Source of the DNA: Promicromonospora sp049532985
GTDB lineage: Bacteria > Actinomycetota > Actinomycetes > Actinomycetales > Cellulomonadaceae
Direction of reading: 5' to 3'
DNA: 64,000 nucleotides
Assembly (NCBI RefSeq): GCF_049532985.1
Contig: NZ_CP186693.1
Coordinates: forward strand, 1,054,001-1,118,000
Below the pieces are notes generated by a model. That model ran no database searches and was not told where the DNA came from. It worked only from the letters and a program-made list of their open reading frames with translations. Position numbers and translations under genes: made by a program. This document shows, one piece after another, positions 34,049 through 41,494 of the stretch. The stretch's first letter is position 1, and every line of letters begins with the position of its first letter.

Positions 34049-34704
34049 GGGCCTACCGTATGGCGTTGCCTGGAAGGGCCGGTAAAGCGCCTGGTGAGAG
34101 CCGCGACGCCGTCGGGCAGCGGGGGCACTCCCGCCGCCATGGCGAGCAGGGCCGCCCACGCACGCAGGTGCGTGCCGAGCTTGGCGTCGACCGGTGTCCA
34201 CGACGCGCGGATCTCCAGGTCCACCGCGTCCGGCGTCCCGTCGAGCGCGCCGTAGCTCTGGGACAGCACGCGGGTGACGGTGCCGCCCTCGGCGACGGTT
34301 CCCGTGCCGGGCTCCAGGCCCGCGGCCTGGAGGCACTCGCCCACCCAGGACCAGGCGACGTCGGCCAGCAGCGGGTCCGCCGCCATCTCCGGCTCCAGGG
34401 TGGCGCGCACCATGGTCACCACGCGGAAGGTGCCGTGCCAGGCCTCCTGGCCTGCCGGGTCGTGCAGCACCACGAAGCGGCCGGTGGCCAGGGGCTCGTC
34501 GTCGTGGTCGTGGTCGTCCGCCCCGGCCGGGCCGGGCGGCGGGCCAGGCAGCACGTCGCCCGCCAGGGCCACGCTGAACGGCGCCACCCGGCGTGGCGCC
34601 GGGATCTCCGTGAGGCGCACCTCGGTACGCAGCGCCTGACGCCGCAGGTCGGCGAGGGCTGCTGCGAAGTCGACGGGAACGCCGGTGGGCGGGCCGCTGG
34701 TCAC
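34045..34704 (-). CDS. DUF3000 family protein
   Basis: Actinobacteria-specific protein of 219 residues with no known activity. Recognised from FAAALADLRRQALRTEVRLTEIPAPRRVAPFSVALAGDV at the N-terminus, GRFVVLHDPAGQEAWHGTFRVVTMVRATLEPEM in the middle and the W-x-W containing LADVAWSWVGECL. An acidic His/Asp stretch (DDHDHDDE, near 82-89) is an insertion. It lies upstream of and overlapping rnd, the usual arrangement in the phylum. GTG 34704 is selected because TACGGT at plus 34711-34716 lies 6 nt upstream; longer in-frame starts exist up to 34734. Confidence 0.88.
   Translation of the reverse strand: MTSGPPTGVPVDFAAALADLRRQALRTEVRLTEIPAPRRVAPFSVALAGDVLPGPPPGPAGADDHDHDDEPLATGRFVVLHDPAGQEAWHGTFRVVTMVRATLEPEMAADPLLADVAWSWVGECLQAAGLEPGTGTVAEGGTVTRVLSQSYGALDGTPDAVDLEIRASWTPVDAKLGTHLRAWAALLAMAAGVPPLPDGVAALTRRFTGPSRQRHTVGP
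34055..34060 (-). promoter_or_regulatory. -10 hexamer within DUF3000, ahead of rnd
   Basis: TACGGT on the minus strand, 6 nt before the rnd ATG at 34048, inside the last codons of the DUF3000 gene. Confidence 0.4.
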
Positions 34705-34710
34705 CACTTC

Positions 34711-34716
34711 ACCGTA
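34711..34716 (-). promoter_or_regulatory. -10 hexamer of DUF3000 gene
   Basis: TACGGT on the minus strand, 6 nt before GTG 34704, and identical to the hexamer ahead of rnd. Confidence 0.5.
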
Positions 34717-34798
34717 CGTCCACCTGACGTCCACCGGGTGGAGGCGCGCGGCTGTCTCCGGATCGTGACCTGCGTCGCCGTCCGTTCCCGGGCACTAC

Positions 34799-34804
34799 TA
34801 GGCT
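34799..34804 (+). promoter_or_regulatory. possible -10 of gnd
   Basis: TAGGCT followed by a leader of about 57 nt containing the inverted GGCGCGCCGCGCG stretch and the ribosome-binding site of gnd. Confidence 0.35.
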
Positions 34805-34868
34805 GACGGAGGGGCACGGCGCGCCGCGCGTGGGCCGGCCCGGTTCCCACTGGAGAAGGAGCAAGAAC

Positions 34869-36305
34869 GTGTCAGGCACAGCACAGATCGGCGTCACCGG
34901 GCTGGCGGTGATGGGGCGCAACCTCGCGCGGAACTTCGCACGGCACGGCTACACGGTGGCGGTCCACAACCGCTCCTACGCCAAGACCGAGTCGCTGGTG
35001 GCGGAGCACGGCGACGAGGGCACCTTCGTGCCCAGCGAGTCGATGGCCGACTTCGTCGCGTCGCTCGAGCGGCCGCGCAAGGTGGTCATCATGGTCAAGG
35101 CGGGCGGTCCGACGGACGCCGTCATCGACGAGCTCGTGCCCCTGCTGGAGGAGGGCGACATCGTCGTCGACGCCGGCAACGCGCACTTCCCGGACACGAT
35201 CCGGCGCGAGGCGGCGCTCAAGGAGCACGGTCTGCACTTCGTGGGCACCGGTGTGTCCGGCGGCGAGGAGGGCGCGCTGAACGGCCCGTCCATCATGCCG
35301 GGCGGTACGCGCGAGGCGTACGAGTCCCTGGGCCCGATCCTGGAGGACATCTCCGCGAAGGTGGACGGCGTGCCCTGCGCCACCTACGTGGGCTCCGACG
35401 GCGCCGGGCACTTCGTCAAGATGGTGCACAACGGCATCGAGTACGCCGACATGCAGCTCATCGCCGAGGCGTACGACCTGCTGCGCCAGGGCCTGGGTGC
35501 CTCCGCGGCGGAGATCGGCGAGATCTTCGCGCAGTGGAACACGGGTGACCTCGAGTCGTTCCTCATCGAGATCACGGCGGACGTCCTCAAGCACACCGAC
35601 GCGGACACCGGCAAGGCCTTCGTGGACATCATCCTCGACCAGGCCGAGCAGAAGGGCACCGGCCGCTGGACCGTGCAGAACGGTCTCGACCTCGGCGTGC
35701 CGATCACGGGGATCGCGGAGGCGACGTTCGCCCGCGCCCTGTCCGGCTCGGTGCCGCAGCGCGAGGCGGCGCGTGCCGCCCTGCCCGCGCACGCGCAGGC
35801 GTGGGAGGTCAAGGACCGCGACGCGTTCATCGAGGACGTGCGCCAGGCCCTGTACGCCTCCAAGGTGGTCGCCTACTCGCAGGGCTTCGACCAGATCGCC
35901 GCGGCCGCCGCGGAGTACGGCTGGGACATCGACCGGGGCGCCATGGCCCGGATCTGGCGCGGCGGCTGCATCATCCGCGCCCGGTTCCTGAACCGCATCA
36001 CCGAGGCGTACGAGCGGGACGCGGACCTGCCGCTGCTGCTCGCCGACCCGTACTTCACCGACGCCGTCGCGAGCGGCCTGCCCGCCTGGCGCCGCGTCGT
36101 CGCCGGTGCGGCACAGAACGGCGTGCCCACGCCCGCGTTCTCCTCGTCCCTGGCGTACTACGACGGCGTCCGCGCCGAGCGGCTGCCGGCCGCCCTGGTG
36201 CAGGCGCAGCGCGACTTCTTCGGGGCGCACACCTACAAGCGCGTCGACCGCGAGGGCACGTTCCACACCGAGTGGTCCGGCGACCGCACGGAGGCCGAGG
36301 CGTGA
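34869..36305 (+). CDS. gnd: 6-phosphogluconate dehydrogenase (decarboxylating)
   Basis: Enzyme of 478 residues of the oxidative pentose-phosphate pathway that converts 6-phosphogluconate to ribulose 5-phosphate and CO2. The NADP-binding motif is GVTGLAVMGRNLARN (residues 8-22) with HNRS near 36. Substrate-binding motifs are VSGGEEGALNGPSIMPGG (near 130) and FVKMVHNGIEYADMQLI (Lys near 185). Length and motifs match the long dimeric GndA form. GTG 34869 is set by AGAAGGAG 9 nt upstream; the earlier in-frame GTG has no signal. The next gene starts 48 bp downstream. Confidence 0.96.
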   Translation: MSGTAQIGVTGLAVMGRNLARNFARHGYTVAVHNRSYAKTESLVAEHGDEGTFVPSESMADFVASLERPRKVVIMVKAGGPTDAVIDELVPLLEEGDIVVDAGNAHFPDTIRREAALKEHGLHFVGTGVSGGEEGALNGPSIMPGGTREAYESLGPILEDISAKVDGVPCATYVGSDGAGHFVKMVHNGIEYADMQLIAEAYDLLRQGLGASAAEIGEIFAQWNTGDLESFLIEITADVLKHTDADTGKAFVDIILDQAEQKGTGRWTVQNGLDLGVPITGIAEATFARALSGSVPQREAARAALPAHAQAWEVKDRDAFIEDVRQALYASKVVAYSQGFDQIAAAAAEYGWDIDRGAMARIWRGGCIIRARFLNRITEAYERDADLPLLLADPYFTDAVASGLPAWRRVVAGAAQNGVPTPAFSSSLAYYDGVRAERLPAALVQAQRDFFGAHTYKRVDREGTFHTEWSGDRTEAEA

Positions 36306-36352
36306 GGGGTCTCCCCGCGGAGCAGGGGCCGGTAGGCGGCGGGGAGCAGCCC

Positions 36353-37603
36353 GTGCCGGAGATGCTGGTGGTGGGTGTCGGCGGCGACGTCGGGATGTAC
36401 GCCCTGGTGCGTGCGTTCCACGAGCAGTACCGCACCCGCGCCATCGTGCTGTCCAAGGTGGCCACGCGCGCCATGCAGGACTCGGCGATCGCCGAGAACG
36501 TGGTGGTGCCGGGCCTGGACGAGGTGGACGTGTTCCTGTCCACCCTGGAGGGCGTGGCGCAGCAGCACCGGGACAAGACGCTCGTGCTGCTGACGAACGC
36601 CGACTGGCACGTGCGGACCGTCATCCTGAACCGGGAGCGGCTGGAGGCGGCGGGCTACGTGCTGCCGTACCCGTCGCTCCCGGTCCTGGAGCAGGTGAGC
36701 AGCAAGGAGGGTTTCGCCGAGGTCTGCGACCAGCTCGGCATCCCGACGCCGCGCACCGTCGCCGTCGACGTCGCCAAGCTGGTGGCCGAGGGCGGCCGCG
36801 CCGCCGTGCCCGCACTGGAGGTGGACCTCCAGTACCCGGTGGTCGGCAAGCCGTCCAACAGCGCCGAGTGGTACTACGTGGACTTCCCCGGCAAGGCGAA
36901 GATCCACCACATCGACTCCCGCGAGGAGCTCGACGTGATCCTGGGCCACCTGGCGGACGCGAGCTTCCCGGGCACGTTCCTGGTGCAGGAGTTCATCCCG
37001 GGCGACGAGACGCAGATGCGGTCCCTGACCGCCTACCGCGACACGTCGGGCGCGGTGACGATGCTCGCCACGGGCCGGGTGCTCCTGGAGGAGCACACGC
37101 CGGGCACGCTCGGCATCCCGGCGGCGATCCTCGTGGAGCCGTACGACGACGCCATGGACGCCGCCACGCGCTTCCTCGACGCGACCGGCTACGTGGGCTT
37201 CGCGAACTTCGACTACAAGCTGGACCCGCGCACGGGGCAGCACGTGTACTTCGAGGTGAACCCGCGCATCGGCCGGAACAACTACTACGTGACGGCCGGC
37301 GGGGCCAACGTGGCCCGCGTGCTCGTGGAGGACTGGGTGCTGCACCGCCCCATCCGCGCGGTGCGTGCCGTGCGCGAGGTGCTGTACACGGTGGTGCCGT
37401 TCGGGCTGCTGTCGAAGTACGTGCTGGACCCGGAGCTCAAGGCCCGGCTCAAGGCGCTCAAGGCGAGCGGCGACGTGGTCAACCCGCTGAAGTACGACGG
37501 CGACTCCGGCCTCAAGCGCCGGCTCATCGTCGAGGCGATCACGCAGAACTACCGCCGCAAGTACGCGCAGTACTACCCGGAGCCGACGTCCACGGGGTAC
37601 TGA
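36353..37603 (+). CDS. ATP-grasp carboxylate-amine ligase, D-aspartate-ligase-like
   Basis: ATP-grasp enzyme of 416 residues. After an N-terminal Rossmann-like part (MLVVGVGGDVGMYALVRAFH) come the ATP-binding lobes: YPVVGKPSNSAEWYYVDF, FLVQEFIPGDETQMRSLTAY, LEEHTPGTLG, and the Mg2+/catalytic end TGYVGFANFDYKLDPRTG with YFEVNPRIGRNNYYVT. This succession closely follows the enterococcal D-aspartate ligase, which attaches D-Asp to the Lys side chain of peptidoglycan precursors. Members of the presumed host family have D-Asp in their interpeptide bridge, so this role is plausible but inferred. GTG 36353 has GGGGAG upstream; a GTG overlapping the gnd stop (36302) is in frame too. A perfect hairpin follows. 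Confidence 0.82.
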   Translation: MPEMLVVGVGGDVGMYALVRAFHEQYRTRAIVLSKVATRAMQDSAIAENVVVPGLDEVDVFLSTLEGVAQQHRDKTLVLLTNADWHVRTVILNRERLEAAGYVLPYPSLPVLEQVSSKEGFAEVCDQLGIPTPRTVAVDVAKLVAEGGRAAVPALEVDLQYPVVGKPSNSAEWYYVDFPGKAKIHHIDSREELDVILGHLADASFPGTFLVQEFIPGDETQMRSLTAYRDTSGAVTMLATGRVLLEEHTPGTLGIPAAILVEPYDDAMDAATRFLDATGYVGFANFDYKLDPRTGQHVYFEVNPRIGRNNYYVTAGGANVARVLVEDWVLHRPIRAVRAVREVLYTVVPFGLLSKYVLDPELKARLKALKASGDVVNPLKYDGDSGLKRRLIVEAITQNYRRKYAQYYPEPTSTGY

Positions 37604-37620
37604 CCCACCTGCCCGTTGCC

Positions 37621-37652
37621 GACGCCCAGGTCATCCCGGTGACCTGGGCGTC
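37621..37652 (+). terminator. terminator hairpin after the ATP-grasp gene
   Basis: gacgcccaggtca and tgacctgggcgtc form a perfect 13-bp stem with a 6-nt loop, 17 bp after the stop codon. Confidence 0.85.
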
Positions 37653-37742
37653 GGCACGTCCGGGGCGTTTTCATCCATGGGGAGTTCTGCCCTTTTTCAC
37701 ACTTGTGCGCCGCGTGCGGCATCGGGACACTATGTGCGCACT

Positions 37743-37760
37743 TGCCGGAGATTTCCGGCA
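37743..37760 (+). promoter_or_regulatory. leader hairpin before the first DUF805 gene
   Basis: TGCCGGA-gatt-TCCGGCA is a perfect 7-bp stem with a tetraloop, 26 bp before ATG 37787 in an otherwise AT-richer leader. It may be an operator or an mRNA structure. Confidence 0.4.
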
Positions 37761-37786
37761 CAAAACGTGAGAGAGGCTTCTTCCTG

Positions 37787-38248
37787 ATGTCGTTCATCGA
37801 GTCCATCCGGACCGTGCTGTCGAAGTACGCGACGTTCGGCGGCCGTGCCCGCCGGTCCGAGTTCTGGTGGTACTACCTGGCCTACGGGATCCTGATGGCC
37901 GTGCTCTACTTCGCGCTGATCGTCCCGGGCCTCACCGAGTACACGACGGCCACCATGGAGTACGCCATGGCTGGTGACCCGTCCGCCGCGGTGCCGACCA
38001 TGCCCGGCTCCCTCGCGACCGGCTACCTCGTCGTGTCGCTCGTCGCGCTCGGCCTGCTCCTGCCGACGCTCGCCGTGGTCGTCCGCCGCCTGCACGACAC
38101 CGGCAAGTCCGGTGCCCTCGCGTTCCTGCTGCTGATCCCGGTCGTCAACGTGATCCTGCTCATCGTCTGGGGCGCGTCCGCCGGCACCCCGGGCCCGAAC
38201 CAGTTCGGCCCCGACCCCAAGGCCGTGGAGCAGGTCCCGGCCGCCTGA
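37787..38248 (+). CDS. DUF805 membrane protein
   Basis: Inner-membrane protein of 153 residues. The N-terminus SFIESIRTVLSKYATFGGRARRSEFWWYYL carries the G-R-A-R-R-S-E-F-W motif of DUF805, followed by four hydrophobic helices and the conserved RRLHDTGKSG near the third, and a C-terminal PGPNQFGPDP. The function of the family is unknown. An extra 18-residue loop (TEYTTATMEYAMAGDPSAAV) separates helices 1-2 from 3-4. GAGAGAGG precedes ATG 37787. A second DUF805 gene follows after 9 bp, so this is a tandem duplication. Confidence 0.9.
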   Translation: MSFIESIRTVLSKYATFGGRARRSEFWWYYLAYGILMAVLYFALIVPGLTEYTTATMEYAMAGDPSAAVPTMPGSLATGYLVVSLVALGLLLPTLAVVVRRLHDTGKSGALAFLLLIPVVNVILLIVWGASAGTPGPNQFGPDPKAVEQVPAA

Positions 38249-38257
38249 GGCCCGCCC

Positions 38258-38680
38258 ATGAGCATCATCGACTCCGTCCGGACCTGCCTGCGCCGGTACG
38301 CCGTGTTCAGCGGCCGGGCCCGGGCCTCGGAGTACTGGTTCTTCTACCTCGCGCTGGCGATCGTGAACGCCGTGATCTTCGTGGCGCTCCTGATTCCCGC
38401 CCTGGTCACGATGGACCCGGTCACGCAGGAGCCGGGAGTGCTCGGGTCGATCGGCTCGACGCTCCTGGGTCTCGTCGTGCTGGGCACGTTCGTGCCGCTG
38501 CTGGCCGCGGGCGTGCGTCGTCTGCACGACACGGGTAGGTCCGGCTGGTTCTACCTGCTGTGCCTGGTCCCGTTCGTGGGCGGCATCGTGATCATCGTGC
38601 TGCTCGCCCTGCCGGGCGAGCCCGGGCCCAACCGGTTCGGGCCCGACCCGCGGTCCGTGCCGCAGCAGGTCGCGGCCTGA
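38258..38680 (+). CDS. DUF805 membrane protein, paralogue
   Basis: Shorter paralogue (140 residues) of the preceding protein, with the same marks: RYAVFSGRARASEYWFFYL, RRLHDTGRSGWFYLL and the C-terminal PGPNRFGPDPRS. It has four predicted helices. The sequence divergence from its neighbour is large, so the duplication is old. GAGG lies 6 nt before ATG 38258. The pair probably forms one operon. Confidence 0.9.
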   Translation: MSIIDSVRTCLRRYAVFSGRARASEYWFFYLALAIVNAVIFVALLIPALVTMDPVTQEPGVLGSIGSTLLGLVVLGTFVPLLAAGVRRLHDTGRSGWFYLLCLVPFVGGIVIIVLLALPGEPGPNRFGPDPRSVPQQVAA

Positions 38681-38682
38681 CC

Positions 38683-38688
38683 TAGTCT
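38683..38688 (+). promoter_or_regulatory. -10 hexamer of the SDR gene
   Basis: TAGTCT, 7 nt before ATG 38696. No Shine-Dalgarno sequence. Confidence 0.55.
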
Positions 38689-38695
38689 GGGCCGC

Positions 38696-39349
38696 ATGAG
38701 CCTCGCCCGCCCCGTCCTCGTCGTCGGGGCGGGCGGTTTCGTCGGCAGCCGGGTCGCACGCGGCCTGGCTGCCGACGGCCGTCCGGTCCTCGCGGCGTCC
38801 CGCCACCCGCTGCCCGACGGCGCCTCGCGCGCCGGTCTCGTCGCCGTCCGCTACGACACCGCCGCCGACCTGGCCGCCGCCGTCCGCGCCGCCTGCGCGG
38901 ACGCCGGGACCCCGCTGCCCGGGGCCGTCGTGGCGTCGATCGGCGGCTGGCACAAGGGCGCGGCCCTGCTGGACACCGACCCGGACGACTGGTCCGCGAC
39001 GCTGGCCTCCCACCTCACCGCGCACCTCGACGTCGCCCGCGCGCTCGTGCCCCTCCTGGAGCCCGGTGACCCCTACGTGGTGCTCAACGGCGCCGCGGCC
39101 CGCGAGGCCATGGCCGGCTCCGGCGCCATCAGCGTGACCGGCGCCGGGCTGGCGATGCTGGTCCAGGTGCTGCGTCTGGAGGCCGCGCAGACGTCGGCGC
39201 CGCGCTTCCACGAGCTCGTCGTCGACCACGCCGTCGCGGGCGACGACCGCAACGAGGACCCGGCCCAGACCCGCACCCCGGCCCAGGTGGTGCGCGCCCT
39301 CGGCGAGGTGCTGGACGACCCGGGCGCGCCCGCCGTCGTGCACGTGTGA
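38696..39349 (+). CDS. short-chain dehydrogenase-like Rossmann protein
   Basis: Protein of 217 residues with an N-terminal NAD(P)-binding strand VLVVGAGGFVGSRVARGLAADG. The middle has AVVASIGGWHKGAALLDTDPDDWSATL, and the position of the SDR Tyr-x-x-x-Lys is occupied by SVTGAGLAMLVQVLRLEAA, without Tyr or Lys. It is therefore an atypical SDR or a non-catalytic binding protein. Function unknown. It is followed by zapE after a hairpin, so the two are probably separate transcripts. Confidence 0.7.
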   Translation: MSLARPVLVVGAGGFVGSRVARGLAADGRPVLAASRHPLPDGASRAGLVAVRYDTAADLAAAVRAACADAGTPLPGAVVASIGGWHKGAALLDTDPDDWSATLASHLTAHLDVARALVPLLEPGDPYVVLNGAAAREAMAGSGAISVTGAGLAMLVQVLRLEAAQTSAPRFHELVVDHAVAGDDRNEDPAQTRTPAQVVRALGEVLDDPGAPAVVHV

Positions 39350-39370
39350 CGTTGCTCTCGTGGCAGGTCA

Positions 39371-39388
39371 CCGGCGGTGCGCCGCCGG
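39371..39388. terminator. hairpin between the SDR gene and zapE
   Basis: CCGGCGG and CCGCCGG form a perfect 7-bp stem with loop TGCG, 21 bp after the SDR stop and immediately before the zapE -10. Confidence 0.5.
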
Positions 39389-39394
39389 TAACCT
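39389..39394 (+). promoter_or_regulatory. -10 hexamer of zapE
   Basis: TAACCT, 8 nt before GTG 39403. Confidence 0.5.
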
Positions 39395-39402
39395 ACTGAT
39401 TC

Positions 39403-40452
39403 GTGACAGCCGCTCCCACCACCGAGACCCACCCTCTCGCCACCGCCCTGACCGCGGTCAGGCCGCAGGTTCCCGTCGACCGGCTCGTCACCGATCTTGT
39501 CCCGCCACGCCACTTCGCCCGGGCCCGCTTCGCCACCTACCGCGCCAACCCGGCGCACCCCAGCCAGGGCCGCGCCCTGGCCCGGCTCCAGGAGATCGCC
39601 GAGCAGGTCGCGGCCCCGCGGCGCGGCCTCTTCGCGCGGCGCAAGGCCGCCCCGGCGGTCTACCTCGACGGCGGCTTCGGCGTGGGCAAGACCCACCTGC
39701 TCACCTCCCTCGCGCACGCCGTCGGCGAGGCGCTCGGCACCGACGCCGTCGCCTACGGCACCTTCGTGGAGTACACCAACCTGGTGGGCGCGCTCGGCTT
39801 CCGGCCCACGGTCGAGGCGCTCGGCGCCAAGAAGCTCGTCTGCATCGACGAGTTCGAGCTCGACGACGCCGGCGACACCACCCTCATGTCGCGCCTGATG
39901 CGTGAGCTCGCCGACCGGGGCGTCGCCCTGGCCGCGACGTCGAACACGCTGCCCGGCGCGCTGGGCGAGGGGCGGTTCGCCGCCCAGGACTTCCAGCGCG
40001 AGATCAAGGCGCTGTCCGACCGGTTCGAGACCCTCCGTGTGGACGGCGAAGACTACCGCCACCGCGACGTCGTCACCGACACCGAGCCGCTGACCGAGGC
40101 GGAGGTCACCGCCGCGGCGGCGGCCCGCCCCGGCACCACCCTCGACACGTTCGACGACCTGCTGGCCCACCTCGCCACCGTGCACCCCAGCCGCTACGGC
40201 GCGCTGCTCGACGGCGTCACCGCCGTCGCGCTGACGGGTGTGCACCCCGTGACGGCGCAGGCCGTGGCGCTGCGCCTGGTGGTGCTGGTGGACCGCCTCT
40301 ACGACCGCGACGTGCCGGTGCTGCTGGGCGGCGACGGCGACACCCGGACCCTGTTCACGCCGGAGATGCTCGCGAGCGGCTACCGCAAGAAGTACTACCG
40401 CGCCCTGTCCCGCCTGGGCGCGCTCGCGGAAGAGGGCCGCGCCCTGGTCTGA
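39403..40452 (+). CDS. zapE: cell division protein ZapE (AFG1-family ATPase)
   Basis: AAA-type ATPase of 349 residues. Walker A is LDGGFGVGKTHLLTS (about 88-102), Walker B LVCIDEFELDD (near 145-155) and the sensor region AATSNTLPGALGEGRFAAQDF. RFASYRxN-like FATYRANPAHPSQ at residues 47-59 is characteristic of ZapE/AFG1. In proteobacteria ZapE acts with FtsZ at the constriction; in Actinobacteria the role is less clear. The GTG start appears leaderless. It is convergent with the PPK2 gene at a 9-bp distance. Confidence 0.92.
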   Translation: MTAAPTTETHPLATALTAVRPQVPVDRLVTDLVPPRHFARARFATYRANPAHPSQGRALARLQEIAEQVAAPRRGLFARRKAAPAVYLDGGFGVGKTHLLTSLAHAVGEALGTDAVAYGTFVEYTNLVGALGFRPTVEALGAKKLVCIDEFELDDAGDTTLMSRLMRELADRGVALAATSNTLPGALGEGRFAAQDFQREIKALSDRFETLRVDGEDYRHRDVVTDTEPLTEAEVTAAAAARPGTTLDTFDDLLAHLATVHPSRYGALLDGVTAVALTGVHPVTAQAVALRLVVLVDRLYDRDVPVLLGGDGDTRTLFTPEMLASGYRKKYYRALSRLGALAEEGRALV

Positions 40453-40461
40453 CCGGGTCCG

Positions 40462-41406
40462 TCAGGTGGCGGCGAGGCGGGCCTTCTCCGCCTCCACGTC
40501 GAAGTCCGCGGGCGGCCAGGACAGGTCCAGGGAACGCAGCGCCGTGCCCAGGAGCTCCGTGACCGCCAGCCGGGCGTACCACTTGCGGTCCGCGGGGACG
40601 GCGTACCACGGCGCCACGTCGGTAGAGGTGCGGTCCAGGAGCTCCTGATAGGCGGCCAGGTACTCGGGGAGCTTGAGGCGCACGTCGATGTCGCTCGGGT
40701 TGTACTTCCAGTGCTTGTCCGGCCGGTCCAGCCGCTCGGCCAGCCGCGCCTTCTGCTCGTCGGGCGACACGAACAGCGCCACCTTCACGATCAGCGTGCC
40801 CGACGCGGCCACCTCCGCCTCGAACTCGTTGAGCTCGCGGAAGTGCCTGCGCCAGGTCCGTACCGGCTCCAGGCGGTCCACCCGGACCACCAGGACCTGC
40901 TCGTGGTGGGACCGGTCGAAGACCCCGAGGTAGCCCGGCCGGGGCAGCGCGTTGCGCACGCGCCACAGGTACCCGTGCTCCTTCTCCTCGGCGGTGGGAA
41001 CGCCGAAGCCGCGGTGCATCACGCCCTGCGGGTCCACCATGCCCACCACGTGCCGCACGATGCCGCCCTTGCCCGACGTGTCCAGCCCCTGCAGCACGAG
41101 CAGCACCGACCGGTCGCCACCCGTGCGGCCGTGCGCGAACAGGCGCTCCTGGAGGTCGGCGAGCTCGGGGGCGCGGGCGGCCATGAGCGCCTCGCCGTCC
41201 TGCTTCCGGCCCGCCCAGCCGGGTGTCGACGCCGGGTCCAGGGCGCTCAGGTCGGTGCCGCGCGTCCAGCGCAGCGCCTCCGTGGCCGGGGTGGTCCAGA
41301 AGGAGCCGGGCGTCCGCGGCGTCGTCGCCTGCGCGGCCTCGGCCGTCAGCGCCTTGTTCTTCGGGGCCTTCGTCTTCGAGCCCTTGGCCTTCGGAGCCTT
41401 CGCCAT
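40462..41406 (-). CDS. PPK2-family polyphosphate:nucleotide phosphotransferase
   Basis: Kinase of 314 residues that uses polyphosphate to phosphorylate nucleotides. Walker A is LQGLDTSGKGGIVRHV (near 103-118), and the lid/Walker B region is GVFDRSHHEQVLVVRV (near 160). The pattern WRVRNALPRPGYLGVFDRSHHE is typical of the AMP/ADP-phosphorylating subgroup. The first 35 residues are a Lys/Ala-rich, probably disordered tail. GAGGAGG lies 6 nt before ATG 41406. It follows the TreZ-like gene but is separated by a hairpin. Confidence 0.92.
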   Translation of the reverse strand: MAKAPKAKGSKTKAPKNKALTAEAAQATTPRTPGSFWTTPATEALRWTRGTDLSALDPASTPGWAGRKQDGEALMAARAPELADLQERLFAHGRTGGDRSVLLVLQGLDTSGKGGIVRHVVGMVDPQGVMHRGFGVPTAEEKEHGYLWRVRNALPRPGYLGVFDRSHHEQVLVVRVDRLEPVRTWRRHFRELNEFEAEVAASGTLIVKVALFVSPDEQKARLAERLDRPDKHWKYNPSDIDVRLKLPEYLAAYQELLDRTSTDVAPWYAVPADRKWYARLAVTELLGTALRSLDLSWPPADFDVEAEKARLAAT

Positions 41407-41447
41407 CGGTGCCTCCTCGCCCCCGTCCCGCGGCTGCGGGGCGGGCC

Positions 41448-41483
41448 GGTCCCGGGTGCGGCCGGTGCGACCGTCCCGGGACC
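41448..41483 (-). terminator. hairpin after the TreZ-like gene
   Basis: GGTCCCGGG (41448-41456) and CCCGGGACC (41475-41483) are a perfect 9-bp inverted repeat with an 18-nt loop, 12 bp beyond the stop of the TreZ-like gene. Confidence 0.55.
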
Positions 41484-41494
41484 AGGCTCCCAGG

